From Eumeta japonica (lineage: Eukaryota > Arthropoda > Insecta > Lepidoptera > Psychidae), in the NCBI GenBank assembly GCA_005406025.1, contig BGZK01000076.1, positions 434,001-498,000 of the forward strand: a stretch of DNA of 64,000 nucleotides. The letters run 5' to 3'. Positions 23,056 to 35,879 of this stretch are shown here, piece by piece; the first letter of the stretch is position 1, and each line of letters starts with the position of its first letter. The position numbers and the translations under genes are program-made. The notes beneath the pieces are model-generated. The model saw only the letters and a list, made by a program, of their open reading frames with translations. It did no database searches and was not told where the DNA came from.

Positions 23056-23944
23056 ATTAAACCCTCGTACGTCTGAAAGTATGAGGTCAATTCTGGGCAT
23101 GGAGATTTTGCTAAAACCATAAAACAGTTTTTATATTCTCGAAACAACAAAAAAAAAGAAAATCTCATAGAAAGAAAACTTATAAATATGAATATTTTTT
23201 AGCATATAAGAAAGAAGTATTTTTTTATCGATGTAGTAGATATTTATGTAGATTCAGCTTTTGTAAAGTTTTAATTTAAAATAGAGCTCAATCCATTTTA
23301 CCTTACACAGTTTCCATATAAAAATACAAAACCGACTATGCTGTAACGTCGTTTCAAAGTTAGGCACTTAGTAATAAATCAGACTCTACCGCGCCATCTT
23401 CCATAAAATTTCAAGAAACTGTTCATATTTTATAGTGAACAAGACACGTTTATTCTAAAGTATGGCCATAAAAAAGACGGCGTATATAAGCTTGTACGGG
23501 AAGGTTATCTCATCAATAACCAGAAGCCTAAGCCAGCTTCCCTATGCGCTGTTTTAAGACGATGCCTACACATTTATAGGACTTGCGCTAATCACCACGC
23601 AGCGCCTGTAACCGCACCGAATCGTTAGTCTATCGACTAGTTGCATATAAAAAATCTGACGTCGGACAGTCCGTACTGATACATACATACCCTTAAATAC
23701 CATTCCTGGGGGAGCAGAGTCCCCCACCAAGGATATTTTTATAAATATTATTGTTTGGTTACGCGTTACGCGCTCGCGGCTCCATGTATTCTCAGTGCCG
23801 CCCAAGAGGTCGCGGGAAGTGGAAGTGCATCGAGTTGACATAAGTGGTTTACAAGGTACGCGAAATCGCGGGACTTAGGTCTCCCACGAGTGTAATTACG
23901 TAAGTAAAATTTTATCATAATTTTTTCATATCGTTTGTTTTTTT
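23056..23944. other. Possible left end and non-coding part of a piggyBac-like element
   Basis: ATTAAACCCTCGTACGTC at 23054 starts with the CCC that piggyBac elements place next to a TTAA target, about 900 bases upstream of a piggyBac-like coding remnant. No matching inverted right end was found, so the boundary is a guess. 23560-23880 is GC-richer and contains a palindromic CTGGGGGAGCAGAGTCCCCC (23707-23726). Confidence 0.3.
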
Positions 23945-23964
23945 TTTCAGATTTTTGGAGCACA

Positions 23965-24252
23965 ATGGATAAAAACTTGACTCCTCAATAGATATAAAAT
24001 CTGTTAAATGGAATAGATTCGGTTGAAAGTGAAAATGAGGAGATTATTCCAGAGCAAATATCGGATTTGAATGATTTGGAGGTAGAAGTTAATGATCACG
24101 ACACAGAAACTGAAGAAAAACTTGGAGATGATTCTGAAAATGATAGCTTGAATAACGCACATCAACGGGCTGACAGCGGTTCTAATGTTTTTTACTGGAA
24201 TACAAATAGATACAAATGGGGGAAAACAAATGTTCCTACAAATTCGTCATAG
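23965..24252 (+). pseudogene. piggyBac-like transposase, N-terminal remnant
   Basis: Starting at ATG 23965, just after a splice-like ttttttttttcag, the frame reads M-D-K-N-L-T-P-Q, two early stop codons, then L-L-N-G-I-D-S and a long acidic stretch rich in E, D and N. It ends F-Y-W-N-T-N-R-Y-K-W-G-K-T and a stop. An acidic leader with a late N-R-Y-K-W motif is typical of the N-terminus of PGBD/piggyBac transposases. The DDD catalytic core is absent. Early stops and truncation make it a dead remnant. Assignment is by motif memory; a search would settle it. Confidence 0.55.
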
Positions 24253-26160
24253 ACTGATAAGTAAACAAAACTACTTGTGATTTTGCGTGTTATTGATAAT
24301 ATTGAAACTTATATAATTATGTTTTATTTTTAGTTATAAGTCTGAACGGAAAAAAGACGCATTTGGTTTTAAGTTATTTTTTTTTATTTTGGTACATAAA
24401 GATGACTCAAAAAAATGTTACGATAAATATAGTTATTTTGTGTAAAACGTTAAAAATGTGACGTTTTTGTTTAAATTTTTATTAAAACTGTTTTCGCTGA
24501 TTTATAACATCTGTTTTAATTATTTTATAAGAAAAAATCCTGATATAAATAAATAATTTCCAGTTAAATACATGATGAATACATGGTAGACCTAGCTCCC
24601 CCACGAGTGTATATAGGTGGCTCAAAATAACGAGTGGTGCTAAGGGATACCGTTGTGTGTCACAGTCCATACTACACCATATATAGACTGTTATCGTTGA
24701 ATTGAAGGAATACGAAACAAGTAAAGTCCTTCTAAAGTTCATTTTTGTAGTGCCCAACATGAAAATTCTCGTCCAAAGCCACGGCCGACCGACACCGATA
24801 AGTAAATACGTACTTAAGTGGTTATTTATATAGCACTTTTTCTGAGATTAAAGTCTCCGCGAGGGATATCGGGCCATGATTTTCTGTAACGACTTCGATA
24901 AGGCACGCACGCCGTATCAGCCTTTAACTGGGTGTGAACTGGATGATGCAATTTGAGCTCTATCGAAAAAAACACTAATCTCATTCTAAATCAACGAAAT
25001 ATATCATCGATTTTCGTATATAGAATTCACTCGTTCAGAATAAAGGAAGAAAGTCTACATTCTTTTGGAAAGCACGAAATCGCGACATTGGCTTAAAGCT
25101 TATTTTTTTCGATTTTTATTCTGTTCTGGAGATGGAGCTTTGACTTTTAAGTCTTTAATAAACTCATCTTACACGTATAAAATTAAGGTCTATCATGAAT
25201 TTCAAAAATTACATAACTGTGCAACTTGAGAAATTTAAAAGTTTTAATATAAAAGAATATGGCGCTATTTAGTATTTTATTTAGTGTTTTTTTTATATTA
25301 CTTATAATTCCCTATATCATATGTTTTATATTATATCCAATGTAAAATAAATAAATATTTTTGTTGAGACATTATTTTATACTTCTCATTCAATTATTCG
25401 CAAAAGTTATGAATTTTTTTCACTGTACCTGACATTTGACACAACATAATACAGCGTGAAAGGAACGTCGTCCCAACCCGATGTCCCACGACACTTGTCG
25501 TTTTCAATAACAATATATTGATATTTAAAAGAATATATTGTTTAATAACAATGTATTTGTGACAAAAAACTGTAGAATAATTTGTATTCTATATTAATAT
25601 AATATTAATTTGATGCAGTCCTCGTTGCGTTTCCACTCTGCACGCACGCTATGCCAACCTTCCCTTGTCTTATTTCTAACTTCCGTTAGAGGGACATACC
25701 GTTATCGTTATTTGAATAATATGACTTTCATTAAAAGATCGAAGGAAATACCGACCTTAAAGATAAAGAAGCTAGAAAAGAAGAGCCGGTCCAGACTTGA
25801 GCGGTGGTGGAGGAATGAAGGTCAATGCGCTACTTTCGGGCCGTACAATAAGGGCGGGTTGTTTCATCCAAGATTAAAGTTAAAGTTAAAACCGACGATT
25901 AACTATTTGGTTTAATGCAATATAGGTTGTTTCATCTAAACCACGATCAAGTTTTGGGTAACTTTAATTGTTGATCCTAACTGCTCAAAACAGACCGTTT
26001 AGCGCTCGATGACGTTTAAGTTTAGGTTTGACGTACAGCGACAATTATCGTTAAAGGCTATCGACCCGCTATGAGCCAATTAGGAGATCGTATGATCCGG
26101 GCCACTCGATCTAAAATAAAAACCAAAAACGTGTGCAGTCCACATGCACTTCAGTGAAAC
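24253..26160. other. Intergenic, no gene seen
   Basis: A second CCCCCACGAGTGTATATAGG block at about 24599 repeats CTCCCACGAGTGTAATTACG at 23881, so part of this stretch may belong to the piggyBac-like insertion. At 25860-26000 GGTTGTTTCATCCAAGATTA and GGTTGTTTCATCTAAACCAC are a short imperfect direct repeat. The rest is featureless. Confidence 0.4.
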
Positions 26161-26223
26161 CTTCAGAATACTAAACTGCGGGAGAATGAGACGAATGCAA
26201 TATCAAGAGTGGGAAGGATATAT

Positions 26224-26227
<4 letters not shown>

Positions 26228-26258
<31 letters not shown>
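26228..26258. repeat. (TA)n microsatellite
   Basis: About 15 TA units. A second, interrupted TA/TG-rich tract covers about 26340-26420. Confidence 0.95.
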
Positions 26259-26262
<4 letters not shown>

Positions 26263-26429
26263 AAGTTTAAAGATGTCTTACATTTTATTTGTCGACACCG
26301 TTCTCTCGTAGGCTGAATCAGAAAATACATATGATTCAAAAGCTTATATATGTATGTATTTATATTTATATATACATATATATATGTATTTGTATATATA
26401 TTTATATATATATATATATACGTATTTAT

Positions 26430-27154
26430 ATTATATAAATCGGGGTTTGGCAGCACGATATCGTCTACAATTCTTATAGATCTTAATGAAACTCAACATA
26501 CATATTTTATGAACAATTATATAGGTTGAGTTCAAATTTGAGCAAATCGGTTTACTAGTTTAGAAATTACAGCATTTAAAAATTTTGATAATTCTACAAT
26601 TACATGTTTCTTCTAATAAAATGAAATCTACTTCCATTTCGGCTGCCAAATGGCCTTTTTAGTATCGCATTTCATCGACTTTCAAATCGTAACGATGCTA
26701 AAGATGTTTTCACTTCAAATAGGCTATAGGAGGGTATGCTCTAGCAGTGGAATAACAAAAAAAAATCTGTCGCAGTGTCCGACCGAGGGTCGTCAAGTAA
26801 GACGACCGACAAACGTCGGCCACTAAATTACGGACGTCTCGGGAAATCCCTTTATAAAATTATCCCCCCAAGCAGTTATTTTGAATTCATGCGCAGAAAC
26901 CCCCGAGAAAAATGAGCTAGGCTCTTCCGCTGTGACCGCAATCGTACAACCTTTTGTGTTTCGTTTATTTTTATTTTGCATTGCGTGCATCGTTACACTA
27001 TCCCACTGTTTGCCTTTCTTTAAATTTTTTTCTCCTTAAGCATTTCAAAAAAGAAAGTTCTAATTTTAACTTTTAATATGTAAATATTTACATATTACAT
27101 AGAAAATTAAATATTGATTCGAGAATTTATTTCTTTTTACATGTATGGAGGGCC
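26430..27154. other. No gene seen
   Basis: A family F-like stretch (GGCTATAGGAGGGTATGCTC) occurs at about 26720. A GC-richer patch at 26770-26850 (CCGACCGAGGGTCGTC and neighbours) has no coding pattern. Confidence 0.4.
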
Positions 27155-27482
27155 AAACAACGAGCTTGCGAACCACCAGAATACGTGGTCGCCGCTGCGC
27201 GTCGACACTCGCGCGCCACTAATGCATTGCCGGCATCTTGGGTAGGAATGTCGAATCACAATAGGAGATTTGATGTGGAGTGGGCTGATGGCGAGGTGGG
27301 GGGTGATGGAGGGAGGTTACGGAGTGACAGAGGAGGACCGGGCCACTGAAACTCTAACGCACTAGACGAATCGAAACAGCGGAAAATGTTACTTCACGTC
27401 TGTATTCTGTGAGAGTGTGGTATCGCACAGATAGGGCCGGCCCATTTTTGTGCTCAGCCAAGTTGGCCATAGCATGACTCTG
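27155..27482 (+). repeat. Dispersed repeat family A, near full length
   Basis: Blocks in order: GAGCTTGCGAACCACCAGAA, CGCCGCTGCGCGTCGACACT, CGGCATCTTGGGTAGGAATG, CGGGCCACTGAAACTCTAAC, TTCACGTCTGTATTCTGTGA, GTTGGCCATAGCATGACTCT. A G-rich expansion in the middle distinguishes this copy. Confidence 0.7.
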
Positions 27483-27493
27483 AGCAAAGAAAA

Positions 27494-28330
27494 TTATTTT
27501 AGGATATCGTAAACTATGAAAATCAGCGACTTATCATCAACAGTCATTAAATTTATTTTTAATGGAATTTCGTAAATCATTAATGACGTGTCTTGATGGC
27601 CATTTTGGATAATGCGCGAATCATTTTGAGATTCAGCAACAACACACACAATATTATTAACCTTACAAAGTTCAACTCGATCACTGTATATTGCGTTTAT
27701 GGATTTTATTTTTGCGAAACTGAGTGAGTATAATTCAAATCGGATTGGCTTATACAATATACGTACTTCTAAACAAAAAAGAGGAGCCCTTTGCTTTTTA
27801 ATTGACATCAATCCGATACTTATCTCTCTAGTTTTCTTTTCTATTCTTATTTATTATTCTTATAATTGTTTATAATCATCATAAACAATGGTAAGAACAA
27901 TAACTAAAAGGAGAAATTAATTAATATATCAAATTCAATTAAACGGTTACATATCCAATATAAACATTTAACGGCTCGTATACAAATTTATTGTTGTCTA
28001 TCCTTGAATTTGGTTCTCTAACAGCCACGCTGAGCAAGTGTTTTGACGGTCGTAGTGGCACAATAGAAATAAATACTTCGACAAAAAACTCTCGCCTTCT
28101 TTCAGGAAAGTAAATCAAATAATTTGTAATATTAAAACCCATACGAAGTCTTACTGCAGAACAGGAATATCCTCATATCATCTAAAAAAATATATCGAGA
28201 CTTAATTTCCAGGCTAATCCCGATGTAAGGAACAACAGGTGTCCAAAAAGTTTGGTGAATATGCTTCGATATGTGAGCAAATTGCACCGCGATGACCTCA
28301 TCTTTTTCGCCGGTAAAATCAAAATATCCT
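27494..28330 (-). pseudogene. Unidentified decayed coding-like tract
   Basis: The minus strand shows three coding-like blocks in succession. About 28330-28140 reads N-P-G-Y-F-D-F-T-G-E-K-D-E-V-I-A-V-Q-F and on to a stop. An ATG frame at 28142-27939 (67 residues) starts M-G-F-N-I-T-N-Y-L-I-Y-F-P-E-R-R-R. An ATG frame near 27808-27494 (about 104 residues) starts M-S-I-K-K-Q-R-A-P-L-F and ends K-S-L-I-F-I-V-Y-D-I-L-K. Residue composition is more protein-like than neighbouring random frames, but the frame changes between blocks. No good introns explain the gaps: the last one is preceded by A-rich, not pyrimidine-rich, sequence. It could be a pseudogene, an old insertion or chance. I recognise no family. 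Confidence 0.35.
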
Positions 28331-28838
28331 GGATTGCAGGCTATAGGCTAAAGCTATGTACGAAAAACGTTTATACTACCTATTTCTCTGTAAATAGGAG
28401 CAATTTTTATGTAGAGCATAACACATGTGCAACAAAGCCATGGATGAGATACTGGGCCTTACCGTCGCTCGTTAGTTAAGAAACAGAATACTCAAGAAGG
28501 CCCATAACACCATTAAACACGATTCAAAAGATGAATCCGATTATATGTACTTTCATTTCATTTATTGTAGACATCACATAACAAAGTTAATCACACTTAA
28601 AATACCACATTGAATTTCTTGACAAAATGTTCCAAACTAAAAACATTTGAGTCGCGCCTTGTTAAAAAAAAAATATTGAAAACTAACGTTTTTTGTGTTT
28701 TTTTTTCAATACAAGCAAAGTTTATACAGACTTAAAATGACATTGTTGCGAATTGCGCTCAAAACCAAATAAATATAATTTCAAAATAATTCATCTTTAA
28801 AAAAATCGAGAATAATACCCTATAAAACTTATATAACT

Positions 28839-28841
<3 letters not shown>

Positions 28842-28876
<35 letters not shown>
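28842..28876. repeat. (TA)n microsatellite
   Basis: About 17 TA units. Confidence 0.95.
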
Positions 28877-28879
<3 letters not shown>

Positions 28880-28959
28880 TATTCGAGTGCTGACTAGTCA
28901 CTTTTGTTTCTGCAATCAGTGCGTTCACAAGTCAAAAGTCAAATACAATCAACTAATAG

Positions 28960-29380
28960 TTTCAAAACGATTCTGTATTTTGCTGCGTGTTTACTTTACA
29001 TCTGATCCCAGTCCTCAAACCGCCGATCGGGTGATTCGTAACAATACGTAAACTTTTGTACTCCAGCCCCTACATCCTCGTTCCCAGCTAGACCAAAAAG
29101 ATAACGATCGTCCTAAATTTTCTATCGAAACTAATCATCCCCTCGGCCGTCCCCGCTCCCGCTTCCTCTTATAATTCCGCTGATATCACTTCGTCCGTTG
29201 ACTTGAATAATCTCACTGAAAACGTCCCTCGCCGGCCGCATTCGGTGGGCGAATTCGATTCGGCTAAAAGTTGAAGGAGGGGCTATTAAAAATTTTATTC
29301 GGCGAACTCTATCGGAGGACCCTCCCGTCCGCCGCTGGGAGTTCGCCGCTCGGCGAAAGCGCTGAATAACTGAAAATTAC
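28960..29380. promoter_or_regulatory. GC-rich island, candidate conserved regulatory element
   Basis: Runs such as CCCCTCGGCCGTCCCCGCTC, CCCTCGCCGGCCGCATTCGG and CTCCCGTCCGCCGCTGGGAG stand out in AT-rich DNA. Interspersed TAATCA and ATTAAAAATTTTATT motifs could bind homeodomain proteins. No frame has both an ATG and splice sites. Inferred from composition only. Confidence 0.3.
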
Positions 29381-32029
29381 TTTTGTAACAGCATTGAAAA
29401 GTTTTCTTTTAATCGAAAAAGAGATTCCCTTAAATTCCCGCATTAAACGCGTACACCATTTTTGTATTTTTTTTGCGCAATGACGTTTATGTGTCGTTAT
29501 GTTTTCGATTCCACCGACTACGGTGAAATCGAAAACTGTTCTCTTGTATCGATAACATACGAAACAGAACATTAAAAAGATGCATGTGAACGCAAATTTG
29601 AGCCTTCGAAAGATTAATTTCAAAGGCAAAAAAAAACTGTTTAAAAGGCGTAATGAAGAATTCTTCATAAGAACATCGTCGCTTTTGCATTTCGTATCGA
29701 ATATAGAACAAGTACAGAACCATGCCGACGGCTACCGGTCCGCCTGCCTGCCCACTACCTCCGAAATCCTTTACCAACAGAAAATTAAAACTTGTGTTCA
29801 GACAGAATTCCGCAAATCACTTAAGCCTATCTAATTTTTAATGTTTAACCTTAGTTTTGAAATTTAAAAATTGTAAACTCACAATTTTATAAATCTGTTT
29901 CTAATTCTGTTAAATTTAGAAAATACCTTTTTTAGTGTTTTCAATGAAATTTTAAATTAAATCATTCCAATATGAAAGTGTAAATTAAAAATGGGACTAT
30001 GTAAATATTAACTTTGAAGGTGTAAAAAAAATATTGTCTATCACTGGCGTACAATAAGATATAGTTATTGCGCTTTAAAAAACTATAACTAAGATATATA
30101 TCATTGATTATATTTTTTTAAAGTGCAATTAATTCGAAATTATACGATATAACTATTATTCACGGCAAATCGCCATGAGGTAAAGTTGTGGATATTTAAT
30201 AAATACACTACATAATATATGTTTTTGAATAGTATCAAACACAAATGAAAACGTGCTTCATTCATTTATTCCAATATTACAAAAATAAATTTCAATTCTT
30301 TTATTAAAATTGCCAATTCATTGAACCTATACGTCATATACTTATTATACAGATAAATATATTTTTATCTATACAATTTTGAGTAATTAGCGTGGTGCCT
30401 TCGAATTAAAAAGTACCAAGTTCGTATCTGATCACGATTCTTTACAATCACAGTTCTTATGTTCTTTGAAGAGTTTTGAAACTTCACGACTCTGTAATGT
30501 TTAGTTTCTTAGAACATTGTATAAGTGTAAAAAATCCAAGAAAGGAGAAGTTAATCAAAGAAAAAAGCAATTTATTTGAAGTCTCTAATACGGAATCGAG
30601 GCCGAGTTTTGGGTTTAGCAGCGTGAAGGATCAATCTTGAAAATTGATCTGATGAAAAGATATTTATCGGAGGAGGTGCGTGGTCAGAATCGATATAAAG
30701 ATCTGGATTTGAATCTAGATTGAGATCCACATTAGGTCCGTCATTCGAGGGCGAAATCGAGATTTAAAATAGAAACAGATTCAGTACTTTTATGGGGATC
30801 ACAAGGGAATTAGCGAATTGATCTCATATATTATACTGTATATCGTATAATTGTATGCATATAGCCGAAGGCCAGTTTTAATACTAAATATTATAATGTT
30901 GCACTGTATACATTCGTTCGACAAAGTATCAACTTGACAAATATTACAATTATTCTCGTCGCCGTCTTAACAATAAGACATTACGATAAATATAAAATGG
31001 AATAACCCTCTAGAGTGTCCACCGCCCTGTCCACACAAATTAAAATTGATGTTCAACGATATATAAAAAAAAAAAGTTATGTTAGCGACGAAAGTTTGCC
31101 ACAGACTAAACGTCACTCATTATACGTTCGGGGTACAATCGCGTAAAAAATACCGTGTTCGAGGGAAAAGAAAATTGCTCTTCATTTTATTGTTATGTCG
31201 GACCCTTTTATAGAAATATGGCCTTACTTTTTTGGAATACCTTCCGTTTATTTCTTCGAAAACTGATACTTTTGTGCTTCTGACACGATGTTTTTATGCG
31301 GACAATGAAATATTCACAAGTTTGTGTTATATATCAAGTCTTTTGGAAAAAAGTTTAAAGAATAACCAGGAGTACTAAAAATAAATCTATTCATAATTTA
31401 TATGTATCTCCTTATGTTTGTGTGACAGAATTATAATTATTGGTTTCGATGAGTTAATGGGGTTCTAATTAGGTGTTAAACGGGACACCCAAGACACATT
31501 TTTTTTTCGTTTATTTTAAAGACGATATTTAAGAATTGCATTCTTCTTCAATAGAAATAAAAAAAACGAGTTTATTATCACGTGGAAAGTAAAGGAATAC
31601 CTAAATAAAAAAAATAACCTTTATAATGAACAGTATGTGGAATGATGAACACTAAAAACGTTTAATATTTATCCTTAAAAATATTTAAAACTGTATCCTA
31701 AATCAGATTAATTATAATGTGTTTGTAATAAATATAAGAAACATGCATAAGCTCAAGGGTAATCAGTTTTAACTGCAAATCAACCACCAGTTCCGTTCTT
31801 CGAAAAGCACACTAAGCCGTCGGTCACGAATCGATCAAATAGCAGCCTTTATCCCGCTCGTGACAGCAAGAAGGGTCAGGGTCCAAGTTCTTCGATCTGA
31901 AATAAGAAGATTGTAGGGCGCATGGCGGCGGCAGAATAATAAAGCCTGATGCGTCTGATACAGATAGGTGAAGACAAAACGGTTCAGCACCTTTTTCTCC
32001 TCTTTTTTTTATGAGATTCTTAAGAGGAA
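29381..32029. other. No gene seen
   Basis: AT-rich. A short inverted repeat (TTGCGCTTTAAAAAA and TTTTTTAAAGTGCAA) at about 30072-30127 could be a small MITE end pair. 30600-30790 is a GATC/ATCGAGAT-rich degenerate tract resembling the inverted minisatellite at 60860-61085. Confidence 0.4.
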
Positions 32030-32125
32030 AACGAACATGCAGACCATCAGGAAGTAGATGGTTACCGCCGCCCATGGACATTCGGTACTGCAGAGGAGTC
32101 ACCAGCGCGTTGCTGGCCTTTCAGA
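32030..32125 (+). repeat. Dispersed repeat family A, 5' fragment
   Basis: GAACATGCAGACCATCAGGA, GTTACCGCCGCCCATGGACA and GAGGAGTCACCAGCGCGTTG are the family start; the copy breaks off at about 32125. Confidence 0.65.
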
Positions 32126-33597
32126 AAAAAAGAAATATTCACTTTCGTTCGTCAATCGATCTTTTTTGTTTATTAACTGCTGACGAGGTTTAAATATTAC
32201 CAATAAAAAAAGAATTAGTAACAATCAGTTTTTCACTCCAGCTTCGGAAGAGGAGTAGAATTCTTTATTTAGAAGTCTCTGTTAGTGGTACTTCACGTTA
32301 TTTAAGTATATTATTTGGAGTCTGTGGACAATATTCAATATAGTTTTTACAATTTAAAATCCATTATATCATTTTTTATATCATTCCTTATGCACTTTTA
32401 TGCACTACATTACTACATTAGCTGTACAAATACATTATTAGCATGTATTGTTTTTTCAATGGTTACTAATGTGAAATTTTAAATTTCATGAATATTTTAC
32501 TGAGGCAATTTTATTAATGCAAAAAAAAATTAATGCAACCGACGTACGCTACTGATGTATTTATACACATTCGCGACTAACGTAGTACAGGACTCTAAAA
32601 ATGATATGTAATGATTATAGAGATATACTCTTTGACAAAAGTACCACGATAGCATTAAAACTTAACATTTTCATGAATTATAATCGAAATTTGACCAATG
32701 GGCGACTATTGGTCAAAACTTACATACTTGCGCACTATTTATCAGCTTATCCAACACATCGTTTATGACACAAGTGTGAGTACCTGATGCGCGGGTCTCT
32801 ATTTCCGAGGCACTTACCGGAAGAGGCTTATTAAGTAAATATTTTTTTTCACTGTTATTAAAAAACGACAGATCTTAAGATGTCTTAACAACGAGATCAT
32901 CGTAATCGATTACGAAACATTTAAGAGTAAATACAAAATTATTTTAAACGCGAGTTAAAATAGAGGCTGCAATGCCGCAGCAAGAGTCCAAAATTTGATT
33001 GGCGGAGGTGTCTGTGGTCGTGAAATGAAATTACTGAATACAGACACTAGATTGTTCGAAAGCTCGTGTAGGCTTTTATCGCTAACGAAGTGGCAACGGC
33101 CAGCACTGCCTAACTACACGAGACACGAAGCGGATTGACTTCGATTTCATTTGAATTTAAGGATTTGTGCTCAGTTCGTACCAATTCTACTCGCAGTAAA
33201 ATTAACAATCGAAATCATTAAAGATACGCTCATCGACATAATCAAAACATCGATATATAAATGTCAAAGCATTTTATAAAAGACTTGGGACAGATAGAAA
33301 CAAAGACAGGCGTACCGCTCCCACAAAAATGAAATGCTACGAAAGAGCAGTCCATCGCTCATTATCACACATGCGACCGACGAGGGTCCACGAAATCACA
33401 CGTTTTTATACATTCAATTTAATGAGTTAATTCGTAATTTTTAACGCCCCACTTTTTCAAAAATACTGAAAAATATATTTTTTTCAATCAGGTTATCTAT
33501 GATCCTGGTTTTTTCATATTTCAACCCATTTAGATACTTGAAAATCTGATCTGACCATTTATAAGACCTATGTCACTACATGGATAAATTAAGTGTA
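32126..33597. other. No gene seen
   Basis: AT-rich to 32980. 33000-33400 is of more balanced composition and might hold a conserved non-coding element. No supported coding frame. Confidence 0.35.
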
Positions 33598-33617
33598 TTT
33601 TGTGTATGTGTGTGTGC

Positions 33618-33655
<38 letters not shown>

Positions 33656-33722
33656 GTGAGAGAGTGTGCGAGTGTGTGAGTGTGCGAGTGCATGTGCATA
33701 TGCGTGTGCACATGTGTGTGAA
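33598..33722. repeat. Compound (TG)n(GA)n microsatellite
   Basis: TG repeat to about 33634, GA repeat to about 33656, then degenerate GTGTGAGTGTGCGAG-type sequence to 33722. The histidine/serine-rich minus frame here is only a translation of the repeat. Confidence 0.95.
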
Positions 33723-35859
33723 GGATAAATTTGCTGAAGATTGAAATCCATCAGTCAGAGAAATCTCAAAAACAAAATTTTCCCCAAGATGTTTTTTTCT
33801 AATATCTTTTTTTTTCTTATTAAATTGTATAAAATGTTTTCAACTTAGTCGAAAGAAGATAATTTCTTTACGAGTAATTTATCATTTGTGTTTTAAATGT
33901 ACACTTTTCTGTGAATACATTAGAATCGAATTCAGTGGCAAAATCAGAATGGACTAGTTATCAACATTTCAGACCCAAAACAAGAAGTAAACGGTAATAT
34001 ATCTGTCTAGTTTTCAGCTAAAACATTATCTTTGTTAAGAAGAACCAAGTTCTGAGAATCTGCAGTTAATTAAATTCTTTTATGTCGAACAACTTAAAAT
34101 AAATATTAAACTGATATTGAAATTCCATGTACTACTCCGAACAAGGATCCAAGATATTTAATAAAAAAAAATGAGACCAAAAATTAAATCGACTACGAAA
34201 TATTTTGCGACGTCTGTCTTTGTATCTACAATATTGTGAAGAAGAATGAATGTACAAATTTCACCAGAGACAAGGCCCGACGGGCTGAGCGGGCAGTGGT
34301 AATTCGTCACAGCCAGACTTTGAATCGTTATCTCGTTACGACACATTTGTCAACCAAAGACAATGGTGATACGCAATCCGGCGTCGACTATGATATAAAG
34401 GTTGAAACAAACTCTTTTCGTGGTGAGACAATGTAACATTACAAAGATTTTGCTTTGACCCCGAAAAAAAAACACAACACAAATACAATAGAGTTTAAAT
34501 ACATAATATCTAAAATGAGATTGGAACACGGAAAAAGTCTACTCAAAAATTGTCGCAAAGGTATAAAAAATGTTTAGGAGTTAACAAATATTTAAAGTGA
34601 AAATTCAGAAATACTAAAAAAATAATTAGTCGCTAAAATCACATGAATCGCGCATGGCATCTGTATCTAGAACTTTAACGCTATGTACGAATGAAGTACA
34701 TTGTGATAATAGTCGATCCGAAAGTCAATAAGAACGATACTCTGACTACACAATAAAGTGACCTGAAAGCAATAATAAAAGCACATTTCACCAATCTACG
34801 ACATCTATCAAAAACTGTTGAAAACAATGAAACAAATATAACCATGAAATAGCCGGTTCGATAAACCTAATAAATGACATATCTGATTTCGATTCGGATA
34901 CCGGTCCCGCACTATTCCAATGTCCCAATTCCGACGTGGGTCCTCTCTCGGACATTGCTGCTATTTTTCTAGTATTTGTACGCTGAGTTCTTAGACTGGA
35001 AGAAGAATAAAAGAAAAGGCAAAATTAATTAAGGCAACTTCAATAACATTTCATTGAATGCAGCTAATAGAAGCCACTACGATATGATAATTTTACGAAA
35101 AGCCAGCAATGACGACATCGACGCCACCTACTGTACTCTTAAACGGCTTTGGAAATATCTATTTTAAACCACGTCTGCTCTGTTTGAACGGGAATATATA
35201 CAGCTTTACTGATGCCTTTTACAACTTTATTCTGGCGTCCGTTTTCACAAACACATTTCGTAGAACTAATAAGGGCATACTCACAGCGACAAGTAGAGTG
35301 CACTGCAAATGATTATACGCGACCATACAATAGCCAGAGGGATTAATTTTGTTGTACAAGCGATAATTAATCCTATTCTGACTTGAAAAACTGACAACGG
35401 AATGTACAAAACAATTACATTTAAAATACATTTAAAATTTACACATAATACATTTAAAAGTCACTAAACCCATAAAAGATTGGATCAAGTAGTCCATAAT
35501 AAAGGCGATCACGAAATAACAATAACTATTGCGCTGGCTGTAAAGAGACGAGAAGAAAGTACGGGATTTTAAGGATTAAGATCATTGCCTTTTTCAGGAA
35601 TATGAAAAAAGACTGTTAAAATATAATATTTTTAGAGCAAGACAATAATGTAAAAGAAAAGCGTAGAAATTGATCAATTCATTCCCTACAAATTAACATA
35701 AACTACATATTCGGCCTCGACCGAACTTCACAATACTCTACTTTACTATTCTTTGATGGCGGCAATCAAGTCTGCAAGGTAGTCGATGGGGATGGGGATA
35801 CACAGGGCGCGTCTACTAAACAAAACCTCTAAAATCAATTAGTATAATATTCCACACAT
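33723..35859. other. No gene seen
   Basis: Random short frames. GGATACCGGTCCCGCACTAT and CCCAATTCCGACGTGGGTCC at 34900-34945 resemble the minisatellite units described at 39590 and 55610. Confidence 0.4.
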
Positions 35860-35879
35860 ACTGGCTTACCTAACGATAT

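Noticed and set aside
25610..25915. 101-residue plus frame rich in K and R
   Set aside because: Start is not ATG in good context, no motif, and the 3' part overlaps a short direct repeat (GGTTGTTTCATC).
26163..26456. Tyrosine/isoleucine-rich minus frame
   Set aside because: Translation of TA microsatellites.
30072..30127. Small inverted repeat TTGCGCTTTAAAAAA as a MITE
   Set aside because: Arms of about 15 bases with one mismatch in AT-rich DNA are too weak to call an element alone.
33530..33751. Histidine/serine-rich minus frame
   Set aside because: Translation of the TG/GA compound microsatellite.
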